22,538 bases of DNA from Paludibacteraceae bacterium (GTDB lineage: Bacteria; Bacteroidota; Bacteroidia; Bacteroidales; Paludibacteraceae). This document shows positions 15,243 through 22,082 of the stretch, piece after piece. Both the position numbers and the translations under genes were made by a program. The DNA lies in NCBI GenBank assembly GCA_017542915.1, contig JAFXWI010000011.1, forward strand, positions 1-22,538. Direction: 5' to 3'. A model generated the notes under the pieces. It had not been told where the DNA came from and ran no database searches. It saw nothing but the letters and a program-made list of their open reading frames with translations. Positions within the stretch are counted from its first letter, which is position 1. Every line of letters starts with the position of its first letter.

Positions 15243-16055
15243 ATGAATATCATGAGACGAACCATTTCTCTATTTTTAGTGGGTCTGATGCTGTGTGCAG
15301 TTGTACAACCGGCATTTAGCTGGGGTCAAAAAGGACATCGGATTATTGCCAAGATCGCGTACGACAACTTACATCGCAAAGCCCGCAAGGCGGTGGACAA
15401 GATCTTAGGTCCGCAAGGGATGATCTACAATGCCAATTGGGCGGATGAGATCAAGAGTGACAACATCTATCCGCAGAGTATCAAGGACGGCTGGCATTTT
15501 CAGGATTTCGAAGGCGGTTTGAGTGATTCCATCGTAGCCGACGCGTTGACACACTATCCGTCAGAAGGCGGCAGTCTGTTTAGGGTGTTGGATTCGCTGG
15601 AGTTGGAGATGATCACCGAGAAATACTCGGAGAGCAATGCGGATCATATTCTGCGATTTTTGGTTCACCTGAACAGCGACCGTTATTGCCCGATGCACAT
15701 AGCGCACATGAGCGACCGCGGGGGCAATGACGTGAAGATGAAATGGTTCGGACGCGAGACTCGGCTTCACACGGTTTGGGACACAGATCTCATAGAATCA
15801 CAGGGTTACAGCTACACCGAGTACGCGCAGATGCTGCAAAACACGTTCAGAGATTCCAAAAAACGAATAGAGCAGATGAGCGATGAACAGCTGTTGGTGG
15901 ATTGCTATCACATGACCGATGCGATCTATAAATATCAGGAGATTTGGGACGGTAACACGTATCATTATATATACACGTGGCGCGAACCGATGGAGGAGCA
16001 GCTGTATATTGCAGGTATTCGTTTGGCGAAACTGCTGAATGAGATATATAAGTAG
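15243..16055 (+). CDS. Secreted S1/P1-family nuclease
   Basis: A 270-residue zinc nuclease, predicted to be exported, that cuts single-stranded DNA and RNA and may release 3'-phosphate. The signal peptide is residues 1-26 (cleavage AFS-W), which makes Trp27 the new N-terminus, as the family needs because that Trp is itself a zinc ligand. All nine zinc ligands of P1 nuclease can be matched by position and order: Trp27, His32, Asp68, His85, His142, Asp146, His152, His176 and Asp180. The length is near normal. ATG 15243 is chosen; Met4 (15252) would also leave a workable signal peptide. It is the first gene of a plus-strand operon with a DUF5020 protein and an NhaC-family antiporter. Confidence 0.93.
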   Translation: MNIMRRTISLFLVGLMLCAVVQPAFSWGQKGHRIIAKIAYDNLHRKARKAVDKILGPQGMIYNANWADEIKSDNIYPQSIKDGWHFQDFEGGLSDSIVADALTHYPSEGGSLFRVLDSLELEMITEKYSESNADHILRFLVHLNSDRYCPMHIAHMSDRGGNDVKMKWFGRETRLHTVWDTDLIESQGYSYTEYAQMLQNTFRDSKKRIEQMSDEQLLVDCYHMTDAIYKYQEIWDGNTYHYIYTWREPMEEQLYIAGIRLAKLLNEIYK

Positions 16056-16092
16056 TTGAAAGTTGAAGGTTGAGAGTTGAGAGTTGAAGGTT
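16054..16092. repeat. Tandem heptamer repeat, five units, nuclease/DUF5020 junction
   Basis: Five 7-nt units AGTTGAA, AGTTGAA, GGTTGAG, AGTTGAG, AGTTGAA and a partial GGTT run from inside the nuclease stop codon to the base before the next ATG. The repeat thus makes up the whole spacer and the whole ribosome-entry region of the DUF5020 gene. Confidence 0.87.
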
Positions 16093-16863
16093 ATGAAGAA
16101 GATATGTTTAGTTATCGGGTTTGTACTGTGTGCGTTGGGGTCATGGGCAGGAACGAACATCCAGTTGTATTACGACTTCGGCAATCTGAACACGGCTTGT
16201 AAGAACGAGCGTTCAAACCGCGTGACGACCACCGTGGAGTTGTTCTACACCGACCCGTGGGGATCGACTTTTGCGTTCATCGACATGGATTACGCGATTC
16301 ATCCGAACGACCCGAAGAACACGGTCTTTTTGGCGTACGGAGAGATTGCAAGATGCCTGAATTTCTGGCATCAGAGTCCGGCAAAAGATCTGAGCGTGCA
16401 GGTGGAATACAACGGCGGTTTGGGTTTAGGCAGAGCCGACACAGGCGGCATGATCGGTTATGGTATCAACCACGCCGGTTTGGTGGGTCTGAACTACTGT
16501 CTGCACACTGCTGATTACAAGAACATCTTCAATCTCGAGCTGCTCTACAAATATATCGCAGGCAGCAACAACGGTTTCAAGAACAAAGCGCCGTTGCAGT
16601 TCACGTTCGTTTGGGGCTGCGATGATTTCTGTCTTGCTCCGGGTTTGCGGTTCAGCGGATTTTTGGATATATGGGGTGAGCGGGATTTTCAGGACAAACA
16701 GAGCTGGGTGTTGCTCACCGAGCCGCAGCTTTGGTACAACGTCGGACGATGGTTCAAATGCCCGAACCTGAATATCGGAACGGAGATCGAGTTGAGTTAT
16801 AACTTCACCGGTTCGGGATTCATGTGCAACCCGTGTTTAGGTATCAAATGGACGTTTGATTAA
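16093..16863 (+). CDS. DUF5020-family outer-membrane protein
   Basis: A 256-residue protein with a signal peptide (about 1-18, ending SWA) and a pattern of alternating hydrophobic residues that fits a small beta-barrel. NIQLYYDFGN near the mature N-terminus and TTTVELFYTDPWGSTFAFID (about 45-64) are the parts I match to DUF5020; the C-terminus is GIKWTFD. The family resembles the Tsx type of nucleoside channel, though I recall that from family knowledge and cannot test it here. Its place between a secreted nuclease and an inner-membrane transporter fits uptake of nucleic-acid breakdown products (inference). The ATG at 16093 is preferred; a TTG three codons upstream lies inside the heptamer repeat. 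Confidence 0.82.
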   Translation: MKKICLVIGFVLCALGSWAGTNIQLYYDFGNLNTACKNERSNRVTTTVELFYTDPWGSTFAFIDMDYAIHPNDPKNTVFLAYGEIARCLNFWHQSPAKDLSVQVEYNGGLGLGRADTGGMIGYGINHAGLVGLNYCLHTADYKNIFNLELLYKYIAGSNNGFKNKAPLQFTFVWGCDDFCLAPGLRFSGFLDIWGERDFQDKQSWVLLTEPQLWYNVGRWFKCPNLNIGTEIELSYNFTGSGFMCNPCLGIKWTFD

Positions 16864-16895
16864 GTTTTTAGACAAAAGGTAAAATAGGTATTAGT

Positions 16896-18164
16896 ATGAA
16901 AAAAGGGTTATTGGCACTTAGCCCCATTGCAGCGATGATTGTGCTGCTGATTGTGCTCTCCGCGTATTACGGAGGCGTGAGCAATGCGCCGCTGCTGTTT
17001 ATTTTTGTGATTACGGCGATGATTGCCGTGGGTTTGACACGCGGTATTCCGTTGGGAGAGCGGATCTCGATCTTCTCACAAGGCGCAGGCAGTCCGAAGC
17101 TACTGCTGATGGTTTGGATCTTCATGTTAGCCGGAGCTTTTGCTGCGACAGCGAAAGAGATGGGCGCTGCCGGAGCGATGGTGGATCTGACGCTTCGCAT
17201 CCTGCCGACTAATTTTGCATTGGCGGGTCTGTTCATTGCCGCGTGTCTGACTTCGATCTGTATGGGTACGAGTGTCGGAACGATCGTAGCGCTGATGCCT
17301 ATTGCAACCGGTTTGGCGGAAGCGACGACGATGACGCTGCCGGTGGTGGCGGCGGCAGTAGTGGGAGGCGCTTTCTTCGGCGACAATCTGTCCGTCATCA
17401 GCGACACCACCATCGTCGCTACACAGTCTCAAGGATGCCGGATGAGCGATAAGTTCCGTTTTAACATCCGTATGGTCACCCCCGCAGCGATCCTTGTTAC
17501 CGTGCTGTACATCTTCTTGGGTTGGAGCACCAAGGGCATCGCCCCCGAAGGAGAGATCCTCTGGTGGAAAGTGATGCCTTATATCGTTGTTTTTGTGTGC
17601 GCTATATGCCGGATAAACGTATTAGTGGTGTTGGCTTTGGGCTGCATGCTCACTTGTGCGACCGGTATTATTGACGGTAGTTATGACCTCATAAGTTGGG
17701 AAGTAGCGGCTTTGCACGGCGTCATGGGCATGAGCGAACTGATCTTGATCTCGCTGTTGGCGGGAGGTATCTTTGCGCTGATCCGTTATAACGGCGGATT
17801 TGACTTTATGATCTCCCGTATGACGCGTCACTTGAAGAGTTCCGCAGGGGCAGAATGGAGTATTTGCGGGCTCGTGGCTTTTGCGAATATCTGCACGGCA
17901 AACAACACCATCGCTATTCTCTCGGTGGGCGACATCGCGCGTCATGTGGCGGAGAAGTTTGATATTGACCCTCGGCGTAGCGCGAGTTTGTTAGACACCA
18001 CGAGCTGTTGTGTACAGGGACTGCTGCCATATGGCGCACAGCTACTGATGGCGTCCGGCATAGCAGGCATCAGCGCCATGAGTATTGTGCCGTGGTTGTT
18101 CTATCCTTTCTTCCTCGGCCTCACGGTGATCGCAACCATCGTGTGCCGAAAGCGGCAGGAATAA
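16896..18164 (+). CDS. NhaC-family Na+/H+ antiporter
   Basis: A 422-residue inner-membrane protein with about 10-12 hydrophobic segments. MGTSVGT (123-129) and GGAFFGDNLSVISDTT (157-172) are hallmarks of the NhaC family; a second conserved part is TANNTIAILSVGDIARH, followed by LDTTSCCVQGLLPYGAQLL. Members swap protons for sodium, and some relatives carry organic acids or amino acids, so the substrate is open. It is the third gene of the nuclease operon, 32 nt after the DUF5020 gene, and the operon ends at the hairpin 18176-18215. Either it supplies sodium balance or it carries a product of nuclease action; the sequence does not decide. Confidence 0.88.
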   Translation: MKKGLLALSPIAAMIVLLIVLSAYYGGVSNAPLLFIFVITAMIAVGLTRGIPLGERISIFSQGAGSPKLLLMVWIFMLAGAFAATAKEMGAAGAMVDLTLRILPTNFALAGLFIAACLTSICMGTSVGTIVALMPIATGLAEATTMTLPVVAAAVVGGAFFGDNLSVISDTTIVATQSQGCRMSDKFRFNIRMVTPAAILVTVLYIFLGWSTKGIAPEGEILWWKVMPYIVVFVCAICRINVLVVLALGCMLTCATGIIDGSYDLISWEVAALHGVMGMSELILISLLAGGIFALIRYNGGFDFMISRMTRHLKSSAGAEWSICGLVAFANICTANNTIAILSVGDIARHVAEKFDIDPRRSASLLDTTSCCVQGLLPYGAQLLMASGIAGISAMSIVPWLFYPFFLGLTVIATIVCRKRQE

Positions 18165-18175
18165 GCATGAAAAAC

Positions 18176-18215
18176 AAATATAGGGTGTGCCGATTGACAC
18201 GCCCTATATTTTTTT
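18176..18215. terminator. Bidirectional intrinsic terminator
   Basis: The 14-nt arms at 18176-18189 and 18198-18211 pair fully apart from one G-T pair, with an 8-nt loop. A T-run follows on the plus strand and an A-rich run precedes, so it can end both the antiporter operon (plus) and the DUF4301 gene (minus). It begins 11 nt after the antiporter stop. Confidence 0.93.
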
Positions 18216-18230
18216 GGTACTTGGTACGTA

Positions 18231-19592
18231 TTACTGATGTTGCTCGCGGAGGAGATCGTTAACGGTCTTCACGGGGTTGAAGGTCGAAACGGGCACCTCC
18301 ACAAAGATAGTGTTCCATTTAGCCATCGCACCGTTCCAGAGACCCGGTAACTCCAAAGCCAACAGTTCTTTACCGTCCTTGGACTTGCTGGAGATGAAGC
18401 CCGTCTTCGGATCCACATAATCCGGCAGGTTGAACGGTTTGCCTTCGTAGTCGCGGATAGCACAAACGAGATCAACCGGATTGAAGTGAGTCGATTGCGC
18501 CATGAGTGCCGGATCGCTGATCTGGGTCGATTCGAGAATCTGGCAAGAGATAGAACCATCTTCATCGCGCACAAGGAACGGACCACCACCGGGTTCTCCG
18601 GTGTTCTTCACTACGCCGCAGACACGGATAGGACGATTCAGTTTCGCACGCTCTTCGTCACTCAGGTCGGGGTTCTTGAGTGCCTCGAAGACGCGTTTCT
18701 GCTCCGTTACCAGCACTCCGGCAAGGATCTGTTTGTAACGAATCGTATCTTTCTTGAGACGGTCAGGCACCACATTATCAATGTTCTTGATGAAAACAAT
18801 ATCGGCATCCTGCTGGTTGAGGTTCTCAATGAGCGCACCATGACCACCCGGACGGAAGAGCAACTTACCGTCTTTCGTACGGAACGGCGTGCCATCGGGA
18901 TTAGCAGCGATGGTATCGGTGGACGGTAACTGCTCGCTGAAAGTGACGTCATACTTAACACCGTATTTCTGTTCAAACTTCGCCAAGTTGTCGGCTATAT
19001 GCTGACGGAAAAGGGGCAGATGGTCATGACTAACCGTAAAATGCAGATACACAACGGGTTTCTCACCATCTTTAGCCGGAGCTACGCAGTACTGCGCGCC
19101 CTCCACGAGGTGCTCCAAAGCCGGTGTACGCGCACCATCACGGTACTTATGGAAGAGCAACAAACCTTTCGGCAGTTCGCCATAATGCATGTCGTTCAAG
19201 AGGTAACGAACGGCTTCCTGACCTTCCTTACCCGCGAGCTGCGGACCGAAAGCGAAACAATCTTTGTGTGCCAAGAAATCCTGAATGAAAGGCGTCTCGA
19301 TACCGTCCTCCAAGTACTGGAAGAGGTTCTTGAACATACGGCTTGCAGCACCCGAAGCCGGGACGAACTTGAGGATCTTGTGTCCCTCCTCCAAATACTT
19401 CTGCCAAGCGTTGATGTACTCCTCCTGCTCGGCACGCTTAGGAGCCAAGATACCCTTTTTCGTCGAAGCCGGAGCTACGATATCCAACTCAGGAAAACCC
19501 GTTCGGAAGCATTCTAACTGCGCTTCCGCTTTCTCTACGGAGATGCCACGAGCCTGTAACTGCTCGAGGTCTTGTGCGGTGAAATTGTTCAT
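18231..19592 (-). CDS. DUF4301-family protein
   Basis: A 453-residue soluble protein without signal peptide. FVPASGAASRMFK (76-88) and LLFRPGGHGALIENL (244-258), followed by IKNIDNVVPD (268-277), are the recognisable blocks. Their look, a Gly-rich loop and a Pro-Gly-Gly-His-Gly turn followed by an Asn-Asp pair, recalls UDP-sugar pyrophosphorylases and other nucleotidyltransferases; this is an inference from motif shape only. The biological role is unknown. It is a single-gene unit with its own promoter (19633-19663) and terminator (18176-18215), lying where the rest of the division cluster is often found downstream of murG. Confidence 0.88.
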   Translation of the reverse strand: MNNFTAQDLEQLQARGISVEKAEAQLECFRTGFPELDIVAPASTKKGILAPKRAEQEEYINAWQKYLEEGHKILKFVPASGAASRMFKNLFQYLEDGIETPFIQDFLAHKDCFAFGPQLAGKEGQEAVRYLLNDMHYGELPKGLLLFHKYRDGARTPALEHLVEGAQYCVAPAKDGEKPVVYLHFTVSHDHLPLFRQHIADNLAKFEQKYGVKYDVTFSEQLPSTDTIAANPDGTPFRTKDGKLLFRPGGHGALIENLNQQDADIVFIKNIDNVVPDRLKKDTIRYKQILAGVLVTEQKRVFEALKNPDLSDEERAKLNRPIRVCGVVKNTGEPGGGPFLVRDEDGSISCQILESTQISDPALMAQSTHFNPVDLVCAIRDYEGKPFNLPDYVDPKTGFISSKSKDGKELLALELPGLWNGAMAKWNTIFVEVPVSTFNPVKTVNDLLREQHQ

Positions 19593-19632
19593 GGATGTAT
19601 ATGGTTATTTGTGTTTGTTCGCCTTTGCGGTG

Positions 19633-19663
19633 CAAAGTTACAACAAAAAAATGACATACGCAA
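19633..19663 (-). promoter_or_regulatory. Promoter of the DUF4301 gene, extended -33
   Basis: On the minus strand TTGC at 19663-19660 begins TTGCGTATGTCA and TAACTTTG at 19640-19633 is the -7 element, with 20 bases between. The leader to the ATG at 19592 is about 35 nt. Confidence 0.8.
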
Positions 19664-19680
19664 GAACGCACGTCATTTTT
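19647..19680 (-). terminator. Probable murG-operon terminator overlapping a promoter
   Basis: AAAAATGAC (19647-19655) and GTCATTTTT (19672-19680) are perfect 9-bp arms around a 16-nt loop. Read on the minus strand the hairpin is followed by a T-run, 20 nt after the murG stop. The GC content of the stem is low, so strength is uncertain. The -33 element of the DUF4301 promoter lies in the loop and one arm. Confidence 0.6.
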
Positions 19681-19700
19681 CTGTCTTTTTATTTAAAAAT

Positions 19701-20780
19701 TCACTCTTTTTGCCTCTTTGCCAGCTTCATCACCTCTTCCGCAATGCGTTTGGCGGAGTCTTTCTGCGCCAACTGGAGGATGTTTTCGTGAAGTGTCTGA
19801 AGGCGTTTCTCGTCCTTGATCAATTCCAAAGCCGTCGGGATGAGTTGTTCCGCAGCCTCGACATCCTTCACCAGCACCGCCGCTTCTTTGTTCACCAACG
19901 CCATGGCATTATGGGTCTGATGATCCTCCGCCACGTTCGGTGAGGGCACCAAGATAGCCGGTTTGCCCAACAGACAGAGTTCGCTGATGGAGGAGGCCCC
20001 GGCACGCGAAATCACCAAATCCGCATTCGCATAACGATCCGGCATGTCGCTCAGGAAATCGAGACACTCGATATTGCCCGGACTACCGGCAGCTGTCCAT
20101 GCCTCTTTGCATTTCTCGAAATACACTTTTCCGGTCTGCCAAACGAGGTGAATATCGCTCTTAGCCAAAAGCGGAAGCGCCGCTTTCACTGCCTCATTGA
20201 TCGTTCGTGCACCCAAAGAGCCGCCGATGATCAGGAGGTTCTTTTCTCCTTTCACCTTTGATTTTTCCCCTTTCAGCAAGTTCTGACGCACAGGGTTGCC
20301 GGTGAGGATAATCTTGTCCGCCGGGAAGAAACGCTCCATGCCTTCGTACGCCACACAGATCTTCGAGGCTTTGTTTTTGAGGATCTTATTGGTCACACCC
20401 GCAAAGCCGTTCTGCTCTTGGAGCAAGATAGGAATACCCATCTTCGCAGCCTGCCACATAGCGGCACCCGAAGCGTATCCGCCGACTCCAACTCCCACAT
20501 CCGGCCTAAAATCGCGGATGATCTTCTTCACCTGCCGCAGCGATTTGAACAGATCCATCAGTACGGACACGTTCTTCCACGGCTGTGAACGGTTGAAGCC
20601 CCGTACGGGCAGACCCACGATCTTATACCCGGCTTGCGGTACACGCTCCATCTCCATACGACCGAGCGCACCCACAAACAAAATCTCCGCCTCCGGATCC
20701 AGTTCCTTCAGCGCGTTCGCTATACTCACTGCGGGGAAAATATGTCCTCCGGTTCCCCCTCCGGATATTAGGTATCGCAT
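19701..20780 (-). CDS. murG: MurG, lipid II synthase
   Basis: A 359-residue peripheral membrane glycosyltransferase (GT28) that adds GlcNAc to lipid I to make lipid II on the cytoplasmic face. ISGGGTGGHIFPAVSIANAL (5-24) is the N-terminal Gly-rich motif; VGVGGYASGAA (97-107) and the QEQNGFAG turn (121-128) follow. The C-terminal nucleotide-sugar domain holds IIGGSLGARTIN (184-195), SRAGASSISEL and the ILVPSPNVAEDHQTHNA block. Between the domains, residues 170-180 (KGEKSKVKGEK) are encoded by a heptamer repeat where family members usually have a different linker. It is the last gene of the murD-ftsW-murG run; murC, the usual next gene, is not there. Confidence 0.95.
   Translation of the reverse strand: MRYLISGGGTGGHIFPAVSIANALKELDPEAEILFVGALGRMEMERVPQAGYKIVGLPVRGFNRSQPWKNVSVLMDLFKSLRQVKKIIRDFRPDVGVGVGGYASGAAMWQAAKMGIPILLQEQNGFAGVTNKILKNKASKICVAYEGMERFFPADKIILTGNPVRQNLLKGEKSKVKGEKNLLIIGGSLGARTINEAVKAALPLLAKSDIHLVWQTGKVYFEKCKEAWTAAGSPGNIECLDFLSDMPDRYANADLVISRAGASSISELCLLGKPAILVPSPNVAEDHQTHNAMALVNKEAAVLVKDVEAAEQLIPTALELIKDEKRLQTLHENILQLAQKDSAKRIAEEVMKLAKRQKE
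20241..20275. repeat. Heptamer repeat inside murG
   Basis: Five 7-nt units on the plus strand (CTTTTCT, CCTTTCA, CCTTTGA, TTTTTCC, CCTTTCA) lie in-frame in murG and encode the Lys/Gly/Glu-rich linker near residues 169-180. Confidence 0.65.
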
Positions 20781-20784
20781 ATCT

Positions 20785-20808
20785 AATGTTAATTAGTTAA
20801 AACGTTAA
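20785..20808. repeat. Tandem octamer repeat, three units, murG/ftsW junction
   Basis: AATGTTAA, TTAGTTAA and AACGTTAA fill most of the 32-nt spacer between the ftsW stop and the murG start. Each ends in GTTAA. Confidence 0.65.
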
Positions 20809-20812
20809 GGGC

Positions 20813-22060
20813 CTATTCCAGCGTAACAATAGGTGCATCTTCAAGACTCTCAGCGGTGGTCTCGTGTACGCGTTCGCGTAACTCTTTCTGCTCACGGCTC
20901 ACACCCATCATGATGCCAAAATAGATCGACGTGATCAAGACCGATGTACCTCCTCGGCTGATGAGGGGCAAAGGTTGTCCGGTCACGGGTCCCAAACCCA
21001 CCGCCACAAGCATGGAGATAAGCGCCTGACAGGTGATCATCAATGCCAGACCCATCGTCATCAGCATTGCCGGCATGTCCGAATAGCGGCTCGACACATT
21101 GCACGCCCTGAAAAGAATAGCCAAATACAGGAAAATCAAAAACGCTGCACCTATCACACCCGACTCCTCCACAATGATCGCAAAAATATAATCCGCAAAA
21201 GCCAAAGGCAGATAATCGCGTTCCTTGCTGTTTCCGGGCAGCACGCCCACCGGCGAAGCCCCCCCACGGGCTATCGCTACAGCGGAATATACCTCTTGGA
21301 TATTATCGTCCGTCAGCACATATTTAGAGCCTCCCTCATCCGTGAAATGCCGGTCTATACGGCTGACCCACGTAGTAGCGCGTTTGAAAGGTCCGCTCAT
21401 CTGTCTGCCCGGTCGGACAAAGCCAAACTCCACTATCGCGTAGCCCAACACCAACGCGACCACCGCAATGCCCGCCACCGAAAGGGTGTATTGCCATGGG
21501 ATGCGGGCAAGTATCCATAAACAGAAGATAATCAATCCAATGAGCACTGCAGTCGAGAGGTTCGAAGCCATGATAGGCAACATCACCACCCCTGCAATGA
21601 TCAGTGTTCGGAAGAAATATTTCTTCTTATCCTCCTCGGTGCGGATACGTGCCAATTGGTCGGCTACGACGATGATCAGACTCAGCTTAGCCAACTCGGA
21701 AGGCTGGAATGTGATGCCGGCAATACGTACCCAACGCGCCGCACCGTTGATCGTCACCACTAACGGATTGCCCGGAATCATCGTCGAGAAAACCAACAGC
21801 GTACTGATTGCCAACAAAGCGTATCCGCCAAAACGCACCCAATAGGACGGGATATATTGTATTACGAACGCCGCAAGGACGCCTAAGACGATGAAAAACA
21901 TCTGTTGTCCGATAGGTCCCAACGCTGAATGATGCATATACACCAAAGTGCTCGACGCCGAGAAAAGCGCGATGATAGCCACGATGATGAGCGCTATGAA
22001 CAGCCCCCAGAACGTGCGGTCAATATATTTAAGATTGATGTTGGGCACGATGAGATTCAA
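20813..22060 (-). CDS. ftsW: FtsW, septal SEDS glycosyltransferase
   Basis: A 415-residue inner-membrane protein with about ten transmembrane segments that polymerises lipid II at the septum with a partner class b penicillin-binding protein. NGAARWVRIAGITFQPSELA (105-124) is the family motif. GNSKERDYLPLAFADYIFAI (276-295) holds the likely catalytic Asp290, followed by Glu298 and Glu299; GLGPVTGQPLPLISRGGTS is the conserved C-terminal motif. No ATG is found at the N-terminus: the choices are TTG at 22060, given here, or GTG at 22048, and an in-frame stop lies just above, inside the heptamer repeat. Position between murD and murG supports FtsW over the related RodA. Confidence 0.93.
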   Translation of the reverse strand: MNLIVPNINLKYIDRTFWGLFIALIIVAIIALFSASSTLVYMHHSALGPIGQQMFFIVLGVLAAFVIQYIPSYWVRFGGYALLAISTLLVFSTMIPGNPLVVTINGAARWVRIAGITFQPSELAKLSLIIVVADQLARIRTEEDKKKYFFRTLIIAGVVMLPIMASNLSTAVLIGLIIFCLWILARIPWQYTLSVAGIAVVALVLGYAIVEFGFVRPGRQMSGPFKRATTWVSRIDRHFTDEGGSKYVLTDDNIQEVYSAVAIARGGASPVGVLPGNSKERDYLPLAFADYIFAIIVEESGVIGAAFLIFLYLAILFRACNVSSRYSDMPAMLMTMGLALMITCQALISMLVAVGLGPVTGQPLPLISRGGTSVLITSIYFGIMMGVSREQKELRERVHETTAESLEDAPIVTLE

Positions 22061-22082
22061 AATTTAAAATTCAAAATTATAG
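22055..22082. repeat. Tandem heptamer repeat at the ftsW/murD junction
   Basis: Units ATTCAAA, ATTTAAA, ATTCAAA and a diverged ATTATAG run from the first codons of ftsW into the end of murD. The murD stop (22079-22077) is in the last unit and the TTG start of ftsW is in the first. Confidence 0.7.
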
